DNA of 64,000 bases. Source: Sarocladium kiliense. Its lineage: Eukaryota > Ascomycota > Sordariomycetes > Hypocreales > Sarocladiaceae. This document shows positions 1-11,500 of this stretch, piece by piece. Within the stretch, counting starts at the first letter, position 1; every line of letters starts with the position of its first letter. The notes under the pieces were generated by a model. It searched no databases. It saw nothing but the letters and a program-made list of their open reading frames with translations, and had not been told where the DNA came from. Location: the NCBI GenBank assembly GCA_030734395.1, contig JAUZTG010000051.1:186001-250000 (forward strand), given 5' to 3'. Position numbers and translations under genes: made by a program.

Positions 1-1568
1 CTCAGGAACCATATACGCCGCCATCCGGCCTTAATTAGAGATGACTTCACCTCTGGACTTTTGGATCGAGAGGTCGGAGCACCGTCTGCTGCGAAAGGAC
101 TTGGTGCGAGAGTGACGAGGGAGTACGGGGAGGGAGAGATCAGAGGGAGGTCTTGGGCGAGAGGGCTGGAGGGGAAAGGGGAGGTGTCGTTTGCGCCGAG
201 CTTTGTCAGGGGACGGATGGCGAATATGGGCTGTTTCTGGGTGGATGGAGGGGATGAGAGGACGGGGATGGGGGTTGGGTATGGAGGGTTGGATGAGGAG
301 ACGTTGGTGGGGAGTTATATCCCGACTGATGAAAATGAGAGGTGAGTGATGGGTTTTCTTGGCTTGATGAGATGGAAATGATGGACACGAGGGATGGATG
401 ACTGACGATGGCGGCAGGATATGCTTCTCAAGGGACTCGACGTATATGCGTCCGCTCCACACGCCATCATATCGAACTGAGATTGTCAGGTGCCCTCAGA
501 TGTCGTCGATCAAGTATCACGCCCCAACACACAAGATGCTCCTTACATCAAGAGAGCTAGATCACAGCGCTGGACTGTACATCTTCTCACCACCACTCTC
601 AGAGGAAGGGAGTGGACAACCGAGGTGGTTGCTGGGAGAAGGCACGTCCTTTTTCTCTTCATGTTAAGACCACGAGATCGTACTGACTGATGAGTACAGC
701 GAATCAGTATCAGCGACTGTCAACATTACACCGCCTTCGAGATCAATGGGTAGTCCACGGCGCAACGCCAGCACCCTCCTCCTCCCCCGAAACCCTCTGC
801 GTAATCAGCACCAACGCTGGCATCCTCCGCGTCTCCTCCAACGAAGCCGTCTCCTGGCTCTCTGCCCCTCCACCCTCCTCCTCCTCCTCCTCCTCCTCAG
901 GTCGCAAAACCGGCCCGCAACTCCCCCGCGAGATCTTCTCCCAGGATTTCCAAATCGATAATCCGAATGTTCTCTACGCTGGCGGGAGACAGGCGAGGCT
1001 TTGGAGGACGGATTTGAGGACGGGGGGCAGGGAGTGGGGGTTTGAAGGTGTGAGGAGTAGTTTGGCGCATGTGAAGAGTTTGGGCGGTGGGAAGGAGGTT
1101 TTGGTCTCGGGGCCAAGGGACTTCATGGCTGTTTATGATGTGAGGATGTTTGGAGGGGAAAGGAGTGCTGTTGGTTTGGGAAGTGGTGGTGGTGGGACAG
1201 GGATGGCGAAACCGGTCCTTACGTTCCCGGAGCATAAGAACGAGGCGCATATCCATGTTGGATTGGATGTCTCGCATGATCTGGAGGTTGTAGCTGCAGG
1301 ACAGGGCGATGGCACGGTGAAGCTGTTCTCTACCATGTCAGGGAGGATGTTAAAGGCTGGTGGTAGCGCCCGGGGGAAGACCAGCGGGAAGAAGCCAGCG
1401 CGAGAAGGGGGATGTGATGGATTGGACAGTGTGAAGACGGATACACCCATCAAGGCGGTGATGTTCCAGAAGATGCCGTGGGAGAGGTGGGAGAGTCTTT
1501 GGGTGGCGGAGGGACCTGCTTTGAGGAAGTTTTCCTTTGGAGCGAGGAAGTGGGATGATGAGGTTTAG
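1..1568 (+). CDS. DCAF4-like WD40-repeat protein, 3' part (5' end off the window)
   Basis: The frame is already open at base 1, so the start lies to the left. Exon 1 ends at 341 (donor gtgagt) and exon 2 begins at 418 after gcggcag. The third exon runs to the TAG at 1566-1568. The exon 2/3 join is not fully certain: a frame-consistent intron is 646-694, while the stronger-looking acceptor at 699 needs a very short 36-nt intron. The C-terminal half has the layout of DCAF4-type WD40 proteins: a blade with NPNVLYAGGRQARLW, a spacer ending in a DVRMFG strand, then FPEHKNEAHIHVGLDVS and AAGQGDGTVKLFS. A serine run is encoded by a CCT repeat near 874-898. DCAF4 proteins in other eukaryotes are substrate receptors of CUL4-DDB1 ligases; that role is inferred only. 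Other distant WD40 families are possible. Confidence 0.7.
874..898 (+). repeat. CCT/TCC trinucleotide microsatellite encoding a serine run
   Basis: About eight uninterrupted CCT units inside the third exon of the WD40 gene are read in frame as a run of serines. The run sits in a proline/serine-rich linker between predicted blades, where length variation would probably be tolerated. Confidence 0.85.
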
Positions 1569-1991
1569 ATTGCGACGTGTACCACCTGCATGGGCACCTG
1601 GGAGGTCTGGGACTTCAAGATCGATGCATAAGTAGGCGTTTCATACCAATTGCTTTTTCAGGACGCGAATAATGATAGTAACAGGTGAAGAGGAACGAAT
1701 GGATGCATAGAATAAAATGGAAGGACAACCTTATGAGAACGCCTTTTCCTTATGTTACAGCCCGTAACATTCTTGGGTCCTGTATCCGCCTATAACACCT
1801 GGCCTTGAATTCCCAATCCATTTAGAAAGAAGTTTCCGAAAATCCTGCTCCGTTTTGCTTTTTTTTCCATTCCATGAACCCATGTACCCACGTATTTGCT
1901 ATATGTCCCTTCGCACATTACACACCCGAGCTTTCCCTAAAAGCCATGGGCAGATTCTTGGGGCTCATGGGCCCCTGTCTGAGCTGACTGC
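1569..1991. other. Convergent intergenic region between the WD40 and bZIP genes
   Basis: The two flanking genes end toward each other here. An aataaa-like element near 1710-1716 on the + strand is a plausible poly(A) signal for the WD40 gene. No other coding signal is seen. Confidence 0.6.
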
Positions 1992-3798
1992 TCACGTGCC
2001 TGCCCCGGGGACTGCTGGAGGGGTCCCAGAGTAGTGTGGAGGCAGATTATGCATGTTGTATGTGTCCGCTAGAGCTGGGAATGTCTTCGCAAACGCCTCG
2101 CCGAGCCTCCAGTTAGAGAGGTCTCGGAGATGCGTCTCGAAGACAGGGTTGATGGATGTCTCTGGCGGGCGATTCCCCTCTTGTGTTGTGAGGAGTGTCA
2201 AATGTGGATCATAGGGCCAGCTAAGGCGCAAGGTCCGCGTGAAGGGGATGAAGAATGTATGGAAATGGTATGTGTCTGGGTCGTAGTTCTTACAGAGCTT
2301 GTCACGCATGGCCGGGAAGGGCAAGTGGTCGATCCATGCCGGGTGAGGTGTCGTAAGTTGTTCGTTCGTGGGGTGCATCCACTGTGGCAGACGCTCGAAG
2401 TTCTCCTGCGTCGGAGAAATTTGCCATCGCATGAAGAGGAACATGATATAGAGAACAGCAACGCTCTCTGGAATCCCAGATAGATCGGGAAAGGTCTTGA
2501 GGATGTCCGTAAAGACCTTGGAGAGGGGGTGACTGAGGCTGCTATGTGCTGGGTTGAGGAGCGACGTGACGGAAGGGTATGAGGGACCGACAACTTGAGC
2601 GACAGACAGGCCTTCTGCCGCCCGCTGCCGGCGTTCAGCGAGAAAGTCGAGTAGGATACCGTCCAAAGGGCAAGTTGGGCCGCAGTTCTTGACCGGAATG
2701 GCATAGCGCGGCAGATCGGCTGGAAGAGGTTGGCCAGGTGAGGCGTGCTGCGTATGATATGGTAGATGACGCTGCTGCGTCTGATCGGATGATACGCCGT
2801 CCCAAGACCCGTTGCTAGGACCAGGAGCACGCGGTCGTAGTGTCTCATCGTACGGAGAGGCCTTCCAGTCGTGCTTCATGGGTACATGCCGATAGAACTT
2901 AGTGTCTTGTGGGCCATCCAGACCGCTGGGAATCCTCGCCACATGCTGATTATTGTCAAGAAGGAAGCCAAGTCCCATACGCTCAGGACCCATTTCGAGA
3001 CCAAGCTGCTTCTGGCTCTGTCCTCTGACAGCTCCATCTGGGATTGAAGTCCCAGAGTGCCACACTCCTCCCACAGTAGCCTGATCCAGGCTTCCTGGCG
3101 ATGCGCTGCTTGTGGGTGTTGAGCCTAGGTTCTGAGCATTCAGATGCACAGAACCTGACGTAGGCCCTCCATGGGACGCAGGTGACATGTGTGCTTGTTC
3201 GGGGCCAGCGCCGTCAGCATCGGGCCAAGGACCGCCAGGCATAGCGTTCTTCACCCGGCGCGCCGATTGCCCTGCATAAGCTGGGGTCGGGATATTGGTG
3301 GCCGCCGGTCCCAAGCTGTTGATCATTGGTTGCAACATGCCTACAATGGAAGCTAGTTGCCGTTTGATTTGATCATTTTCCTCCTCGACGAGCTCCTTCG
3401 CGCGGAGGGCAGCCTGCAACTCCTGGTAGGGCTGCTGGCTGGTGAGCTCATGAATGCGACGTTCCAGTGTCTCGATCTGGTTCTTGGTACGCTCGCGAAT
3501 GGCACGTTGAGCTTCTCGATCTGGACCAGATCAGTCAGTAACATGATCTTGGTTCAAGAGGCCCCACCAGGGTGCTTGCTCTGGGAGTTGACATACCATT
3601 GGCACGCTTCTTGGCCAGTTGCTCCGGAGTAAGGTTGGCCACTCCTCGACTCCCTGGGCCGGTCTTCTTCAACTTCTTGTTGACGGCAGTCGAATCGGGG
3701 GAGCCGGCGGCGCTCGACGCCTCCCGCTTGCTCCGACCTGTGGCCGAGTCGCCGCCGGGGCTGGCAGGACCGTCATCACGGGTCCCCTGCGGAGCCAT
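1992..3798 (-). CDS. bZIP transcription factor with DUF3425 domain
   Basis: Exon 1 is 3798-3597 and exon 2 is 3520-1992, with donor gtatgt and acceptor gtccag. The sum is 1731 nt, giving 576 residues. After a charged, Ser-rich N-terminus comes the basic region (KKRANDREAQRAIRERTKNQ, residues about 60-80), followed by a leucine-zipper-like heptad (ETLERRIHEL and onward to about residue 125). The middle is a low-complexity Pro/Ser/Gly linker. The C-terminal 220 residues contain the DUF3425 pattern, including DGILLDFLAERR, PLSKVFTDILKTFPDL, FLFMRWQISP and LRLSWPYD. Such proteins are nuclear sequence-specific regulators in Pezizomycotina, often of stress or secondary metabolism; the targets of this one are unknown. 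The intron interrupts the basic region exactly at the Asn-Asp codons. In the usual NRxAQRxxR alignment the DNA-contacting Asn position holds Asp. Confidence 0.92.
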
Positions 3799-5553
3799 AC
3801 TTCACTTGTCAACCTCTGTCCGTTCCTCCACTTGTGAGGAGCACTTGCGAGGGACGGGAAGCCAGCGCCACCCAAGCCGTCAGGTCGACGCGTGGTAGCG
3901 CCCCGGGCTGGTGGGCTTGCCCTGGGTTGAAAGCCTGCGAGCCGTTTGATATGCTGGGCCCGGATATCCGTCCGAGTGGCTCAATCAGGAGTGGGCACAG
4001 GTTTGGGACCCGCGCTCCTCCGTGGGGGCGGGCGTTGTGGCAGCAAGTCCTGAGGTTGATCCAGATGGGGTTGCTGGTGGGAGGCGACGTGTCAGGGAGA
4101 ACCTGGCAGGAGCCAATATCTGACTCTTGTTTTTTCTGGGCCGTAGGGGACGTGGATGATTAAGAAAGGAACCAGAGTAATGACGGATGGAGAAGGCCCC
4201 GAAAGGCGAGTCAGCAACCTACAGGAAGTCTGTTGGTTGACCTGTCGAATGAAGACAAGCGGCGCGCGGCGAGACCGGCCCCCAAGGCGTAGCGAAACCT
4301 TGTTGAGCTAGTAGGTAAAATGGCAGCTGTGTGCTAGTAATCCTGAGGCAGGCTGCAACCGTTGTTAGCTCTTAGCTCTGGAGCTGGCGTAGGAAGCTGT
4401 GGCACTTGGTAGGTGCCGTTCGCCGGTTCCGTCGAATTGAAGTTATTCAGAGCGCCGGGTTCGTTTGCGTCTTCTATCTTGCTCATAGAATTTGGCTCTG
4501 TACTTGCGAAGCTGGCACCAAGAAAGGACTCAAGACCCCAAAGTGACAAGAGCCTTATCCCCACCAACGCTAGAACCTTGGCCTTGTTCTCTGCCCTGCC
4601 ACTTCCCACCTTCGCCGGACTACCGCCTCGCCTCACCGAAGCCCCGAGCGGGCAGCGGGAGGACAGTCGAGCCCGTAGTCAGGCACCGGAGCCGGGACAG
4701 GTGGAGATGCGGATCCGGAGAGATAACGGGCTCGAATGCGTGTCTATCGAATTCGGTCTCGTGCCGAGTCGGTGCCTACCTGTGCCAGGTGCTGCAGGGG
4801 GCCGGGAGCAGCAGAAGCAGGGAAAAGGTTTGGGTGGTGGGTGGGTGGATGGCGGGGATTGATTCAGCGCTGCGCTGGGCGTTGGTGCCGCCCGAGTCAG
4901 TCACGGCCCAGGTCACATGATCAGGCCTCGATCTTGTTATATTAGGTACCTTCTGCCTCCTCTGGTGGTTCCCGAAAGACATCGAGCTTGATCAATAGTT
5001 AAATCATAGCACATGCCACGCTTCCCAATGCAAGCATCGTTAAAAGGATCGCTCCATGCGATACCAGGGCCTCCTGATTTTGAGGGCGGCTCCGCCTCAG
5101 TGCCGATCACGCCCAACACTGTGGCGGCCAAATCAGAGTACAACGCATGAGTATGACCCGGAATAGCAAGTAAGATATGGTAAGCAGACTCTATAGAATA
5201 ACAACTAAAATAACAACCAAGATAGCACCCAAAATAGTCACTAGAATAGCAGCCAGAATAGCAGCCAGAATAGTAAGTCTAGGATTAGCTGCGCCATGTC
5301 CTTAACTACCCAGCCCAAGCTTCTTTTCCCATTGGACGCCTGATATGCACGTCGTGATAGGATGGTCAGCATCCAACCCATGTAGGTGCGGGTGTCTGCC
5401 TATCGCAAAGTGCAAGGACCTGTCACAGCCTCTTCCCCTCAGCTTGGTAGACGATTGCATCCACTGTCGCAAAGCTTCGATCTTCAGTCATTTTCACTTC
5501 AGCGATGCTTGAAACATAAACTACACTGCGCTATCCGACTCGCTAACGCAAAC
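3799..5553. other. Divergent intergenic region between bZIP (-) and STAND (+) genes
   Basis: About 1.75 kb separates the two divergent starts. The left two thirds are GC-rich and hold only overlapping short frames on both strands without gene-like features, probably the long leader/promoter of the bZIP gene. The right part becomes AT-richer and contains the 12-bp tandem repeat at 5194-5277. Confidence 0.6.
5194..5277. repeat. 12-bp minisatellite, seven degenerate units
   Basis: Seven consecutive 12-base units can be read from 5194 to 5277 with consensus close to YAGAATAGCAGC. The last three are the most alike; the first two have AATAACAAC instead of AATAGCAGC. It lies about 280 bp upstream of the STAND gene start. 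No inverted repeats or target-site duplications are obvious at its edges. Confidence 0.85.
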
Positions 5554-8370
5554 ATGGAATCTCTAGCAGCACTAGGACTGGCTGCCGCGATCATGCAATT
5601 CGTTGACTTCAGCTCCCGCCTGATCACGTCCTCCTGGGACGTGTATCGGGATGCGACGGGACAAGGCAAGGACCTCAAGGACTTCAACATCATTTTAAGT
5701 GACTTCACTAAATGTATGGCGCCGATTCGGCGTACTTTGCGAAGTCCTGCTTCAAAGAAGGCACACGGTGCCAGACCTCTAGAAGTCGAGAAACTCGAGA
5801 GTGAACTGCGCCCGCTTTGCGTGACCTGCGACAGAGTTGCTCGCGAACTAGAGAAGATTCTCCCAAAGACGATACGAAGTCTGAACGCATCTGCTAAATC
5901 TGAAGGTCTTGCTACTACAGCCCAGCCTCGACCGTCCCCCGGTGCTCGCTTTCATATGGCTTTGGAACAATACTGGAACCGCGAGAAGGTGGAGGCTTTG
6001 GGGCGAGAATTGAGGACCGTGCACCAGGAAGTAATGAGTCTTATTACTGTCTCGATTTGGTACGTCAGAATTGTGTATCGTTTCTCCTGAAATAGATAGG
6101 CAAGCTCGACTAACTAGTGTAGGCTTACTACCAGAGACTTGCCGCAAAGTCTTCAAGCCTTCAGCGAAAAGCAGGAAGAATTGATGGTTCTCATGCGAGA
6201 GAAACTAGAAGAGGGACAGAGAATTGGTCCCGCGGATGATCTAGATGATCATTATACCTCCGATCTCATCAAGGCCAGCGTCATGAAGTCGGACTTCTTC
6301 GAGCACGCTGAGACCCAGCTATTCCAGCGGGATCGGAAACCGGGGCCTTTCACATTCGAGTCGTTCTCCGGATACAGCAATTATGATCCAGAAATAGCGG
6401 CACAGAGTGTAGCTCGCTGGCTAAGCTTCGACTACAACAGCCATCGTGAGACTGCTATCCTTGACCCTTACGCGGATACTTACGCTTGGGCTCTTGACTA
6501 TCCTCTGCTATCAGATAGTGGCGAACCTAAATGGTCAAACTTCCCGCAGTGGCTTGCAAGCAGGAATAAAGACGAGGAAAGGATACCATTCTGGATCACT
6601 GGAAAGCCGGGCTCTGGCAAGTCGACCATGTTAAAATTTCTTGCCCAGCATGAGGACACCAAAAAGCATCTCGAGGAGTGGGCAACAGATCACTCCCTCG
6701 AAATCCTGACTTATTATGCCTGGAGCCCCGGCTCATCTTTGGCCAAGTCAAAAGAAGGCTTGCTTCGAACCTTTCTAGAACAAATACTGCGCCGGCACCC
6801 TAATCTAGCGCCTATTATCTGCCCGCGGCAATGGGAACACGCTTTCTATGTACGCGGCTTCTTTGAGTATATCATACCGGAGTCACCACTGTGGGCATTG
6901 GAGGAGTCATTCGACAAGTTCCTGAGTCTTGAACCGGGCGTGTTCAAGTTCAAGGTAGCTATGTTCATCGATGGTCTCGACGAGTTTCAGGAAGCTCCCC
7001 AGGAATTCGCCGAGCTTGTGCAGCAGCTCGCAAGCCATCCGCTCGTGAAGGTATGTGTAGCGAGCCGTGAATGGAAGGAATTCAACTATGCCTTGAGAGC
7101 CTCACCGAAGATCAGAATGCACGATCTCACCGAGGATGCTATTCGAGAATATGTAGCTGGTCGCTTCAAAGATCCCAGTGTTCTCCCCAGGGTCGAGCGA
7201 CTGCAAAAGCTGGTCACCGATGGAACAAGCCGTATCGACAGACTCATGGATAGTATACTGTCTAATGCCAGCGGCGTCTTCCTCTGGGTCACTCTCGTCA
7301 CAAACGTCATCATTAGAAAGCTTGCAGAGCAAGAGCCTTTGGACGCCGTGACAAGGACATTGGAAGCGATGCCTCCAGAAATGGAAGGACTGTACGATGC
7401 AATCCTTGACTCAATCCCAGCTACATTGCTGCCAAGCACAGCTTGGACCCTTCTTTTCTTTCGAGCCAAGCTTGTACCCGTTGATAACTCGTCGCATATA
7501 TTCTACCTTGCGGACGAGAGCCGTGGGACGCGGCTGAAGAACGTGGATGAGGTAGTTGACGGCCACGTGATTCTCGCAGAGGTTGAAGACAGGCTTGCGG
7601 TTCGAACTCGAGGCATCCTTCGTCAGTCCGGGGCTTCGATTGACTTAGTCGGCCACCCGTTGGGCAGTGTCAATGCTGTACATCGCACAGCTGCAGAGTG
7701 GCTTGACCAGACGCACGTCCTCGAGAGGCTGAAGTCCAGCGCTGGAGTCCTGCAGTTTCACGCAAGTTATCTGTGGGCGCTGGTCGCCCTGTTGCAGAGC
7801 CTACCACCATTGCCTAGGGACTTGTCTGCTGATTCTGCTCGGCCTCTTCGCTCAAGGTACGATGAATACATGCAGAGCTTCGTGGCACACGCGTCACACG
7901 CCGAGCATCAGGAACTTGAGACGTCTACTCTCATCCAGACAATGGAAGAACTATTCGGGGGCCTGTCGCTCCTTGTCTTTACTTACAGCTACTATTTCCC
8001 AATGGTCACTTTCCTGAAGCATCATTTCAAGAAGACCTTGCGCAGGCCAGCCATCTTTACATCCTTTGTTTCTCTGGAATCTTCTACATCTCTCTCGTAC
8101 ATTGCCATCTCGCAAAAGCATATCGAAGCCTTGGAGCTACTGTTAGAGGAAGGTTTAGCCCAACGGACCGCAGAAGACTATGTAGATGGTCTTTTCAGCA
8201 CTGCAACACTCAATGACGATGTGGCACGGGAGGCATTTGATGAGCTCATTCAGAGGCATTTCGGATCCACGCGGAAGACCATTGTGTCTAATGCGAGGAG
8301 GTGGAGTAAACGCCTGGGTCTTTCAAAGCAAGCATTTGATCGGATGCCACGGCCGCGAAGCCCATTTTGA
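5554..8370 (+). CDS. STAND NTPase with fungal N-terminal domain and NACHT domain (NLR-like)
   Basis: Exons 5554-6059 and 6123-8370 (donor gtacgt, acceptor tgtag) total 2754 nt, or 917 residues. The ATG at 5554 was chosen because homologous N-termini begin MExLAALGLAAxIxQFVDF; an in-frame TTG/GTG-type extension upstream has no support. Residues 1-150 resemble the fungal STAND N-terminal domain (Pfam Fungal_N, from memory). A NACHT-type P-loop GKPGSGKST lies near residue 330 and the Walker B segment VAMFIDGLDEF near residue 448, followed by an ASREW sensor-like strand. A winged-helix-like region follows. The C-terminus has no long WD40/ANK/TPR array, only one ankyrin-like unit (SLSYIAISQKHIEALELLLE, about residues 825-845). 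Such proteins are cytosolic signal-transducing switches linked in fungi to non-self recognition and programmed cell death; the ligand here is unknown. Confidence 0.9.
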
Positions 8371-8580
8371 CAACTACAACCTCTTAACGGGATGGTCCTC
8401 CTATCTTCGACGCGGTGTTAAGAACCACTCACAATGCCCAATGCGGACCTGACACAGGGGCCATGAAAGGGCGTGTACAGAACGTAACCTTGACAAGATT
8501 TATTCATGTCCAAATGCCACAGCCTATCGTACCAACACAAACCATCCGTCATCAACCTCTCTTTCTCCCAAATCCAGCCA

Positions 8581-11500
8581 TCACTCCGCCGTAGCCCTCG
8601 CCAAAGCCTCAAGCAAATGTGGCGGGAACCTATACCTCAACTGACTAGTATACGTGGTCAAATCCAACGTAACCTGTCTCATCTGATCCACCATCATCCT
8701 CCTCGTACCCTCGTTCCCACTGTAGCCCTGTCCGCTCTGCAGCTGCTCACGTTGGCGTACACACGCGACGATGGTCCACATGATGAGGTTCGGGACGTTG
8801 ATGGAGACGGGCTGGGGGAGGCCGGAGAATTTGGAAGCGTAGGAGCGGATGATGGAGGGGTCGCCTTGGGCATCCAGGGGGAGGATTTCGAGGCTGCGGA
8901 TGCGCTGGGGAGATGTTAGTTAACATAAGGCAATAGGCAGAAAGTGATGAACTTACATCGAGACATTGAGCCCACTGTTCTTGCTCGACAAGACCCTTGA
9001 TGCCGCTCATTTCGAGGAGCACTCTGCAGGCAACCCTGTTCACATCCTGGATCCTCCTGTAGAACATCGCATCGCGCTCATACATGCCCATCATGGTTCT
9101 CGCTAACTCAACCGGGTCATCAATAGCCGCTAAGCTCAGACTGCTTCCCTGCTGAGGAGTTTCCTGAGCCGCTGTACCGTTTCGTGCCTTAACAGGCAAG
9201 AGACGCATGGGATCTTGACCAATCTCAAGCGCGACAGCTTCACTGAGAGCGCGAGAGACAATGGAGACGACGGTGTCGTATTCGCCTGCGAGGTGGTAGA
9301 GAAGGACAGAGTCTGTGACTCGGCCGTTCTCGTCGGCGAAGCTGGCAGCCTGGAGGGTGACGGTGTTGACGAAGTTGTCCTCATCGTCGAGACCGATCAG
9401 CGGTCCACGCTCTTCGATCACGCCCTTGATGCGACGGCCGTCGGGGCGGATGTCACCGATGAGCTGGCTAAACTCGCGTGTTTCCAGAACGAGTTCGCGG
9501 AGGGCCTCGTGGCAGAGGCTGCTGTGGCGTTGACCGGCTTCTCCTCCGAGATCGCGGTTGAGACAGATGAGTGCCAAGTAGTCCACAGCAGAGACGACGT
9601 CTGCGGCACGGAAGTCACGGGTGTAGTATCCAATCATGCGACCGAAGTTGATCTGTGGCTGGTTCTTTGTGCTGTAGCTCCTCAGGTCGTTCGAGCCTGA
9701 GACGGGATCGCTAGGTCGAAGAACACCATAGTATTCTAGGGCGAGGGCAAAGTGCACCGCGTCGACATAATTGAACTGGTAAAGATAGGCGATTGCATCT
9801 TCGTAGAGACCGGCAAGGATCTGCATGTAGAAGAACATTCCGAAACTGCCGTTGCTGTCCTCGGATACAGACTTGGGGAAGTGCTTCTGGCCGATCTCTC
9901 GGATGCTACCTTGCAAGTCTGCAAGTGTGTACGACTCGCCCGCCATCTCGACGGTCTTGTCACTCTCACGAGCGAGATTGAACTGCAGCCAAATCCAGTC
10001 ATTGACATCTGTGTTCAGGCCTTCGAGGTTACGGTTGTTGAGCTCCACGCGACCAATAACCTTGTAGCAGGCCATGCGGAAGGGGTCGATAGAACCCTCG
10101 GGAGCATTGCGGTAGCGCTGGACGTATTCGTTTGTGCAGCGATCTTGGAGCTTGCGGGCGGTGATGCGACGGTCTTCACTGGCGGCGTAGTTGTTGAGGT
10201 AGGTTGAGAATGTGCGGTCGATGCCCCTGAAGTGGTTGCTGTTCTCGTTAACGTAGGTAGCTGCCTCGGCAACGTGACCGGAGCGGAGGAGGTAGAAGAC
10301 GATAGCCCAGACATATTCGCCCTGGATCTGCTGCAGCTCTGTGTTGTCTGGGACAAGGTCCTTGCGTGCAGAACGTAAGCGGATATAAGCCTTGACCTTG
10401 CTTGTAACGTCAGGCATGCCGCCGAGCTTCGCCTCATGAGGATGTTTAGCAATCAAAGCCTCAGCTTCGCGCAGGAACTGCCTCTCAAGGAACACATTCG
10501 CGCCCTGAAGTATCCGCTTCCTCATCTCCACTGAGTTGGGCGAGTTCGGGTTGTCGTCCAAGTACATATCCGCATACTCTCTCTCCTTCGCCGTCGCGCC
10601 ATTCAAAGTCGTCTCAGCCTCCGGGTCCTCACTGATGACATCCATCATAGCGAGATACGCCTCAGCAATATGTGGCGCATGAGGTTCTGCAGACTTCCTT
10701 TGCACCTCCTCCAGGTTGTACAAAATGGGGTACGGGTGCTGAACAAGGCGCGCCTTGTTGAGCTGACGGATTTTCTCAGACAGCTTGGTCTGTCGATCGC
10801 GAATGGCACGGTCATCAGGTCCCCGACCAGGTTTTCCGTCCGCATTACGCTCAATATCAGAGAACTCGGACTGATGGGCACCGATGCGACTGGGTGTGCC
10901 GATGACGGAGCGCTGAAGCGTGGAACGACCAAGCATGCTGTTCCTGGCTGTACGAGATGCGCCGCCTTGGGCTTTGCTTCTCCTGGAACGGCCAAAACCG
11001 CCCTGCGATTCACGAGCAGCGGCCATGCTCTCCTCGCGAGGCTTGATGCCAAAGTGCTCGTAGATGCGCTTCCTCTGATTCTCCCATTCCATCGAAACAT
11101 TGTCCTCCAGGAAGTTGTCGAAGTCGCGGATTGAGCGGTCAAGTCCATCAGCGATCATGCTCAAGGTCGTCTTGGTCTGCAGGTTCGAAAGGTAGGTCTC
11201 AACATCAACCTCAGTCGGAGCATAGCCATGTGTAGAACGATCAACACGAGCGCCCTGCACGTCGAGCATGCTGAGGTCTTTTGCCGCAGTGCCGGGATCA
11301 ACACCAGACGCAGCAAGTAGATAATGAGCCTTGCCATCAAGCGTGCGCTCACTAGCCTTAGACTGTAGCTTCCTCAATCGAGAGCGCAGGTCACCAAGAC
11401 CCAGCTCCAGCGTTGGCAAATCCTCCATATTCCCACTCGCATCTCCGTTTTTCTGCGTCTTCGCAAAGAGACTGTCGAAATACGCGCCCGTTGGCTGCAT

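Noticed and set aside
4334..4945. Overlapping frames on both strands upstream of the bZIP gene
   Set aside because: GC-rich leader sequence leaves many frames open; none has a recognisable domain.
5386..5553. N-terminal extension of the STAND protein from the GTG at 5386
   Set aside because: The first ATG at 5554 matches the usual family start; the upstream part is simply open leader sequence.
8747..8956. Proline-rich C-terminus of NIC96 when read without splicing
   Set aside because: It results from reading through the intron 8905-8956; the spliced exon restores the conserved Nic96 end.
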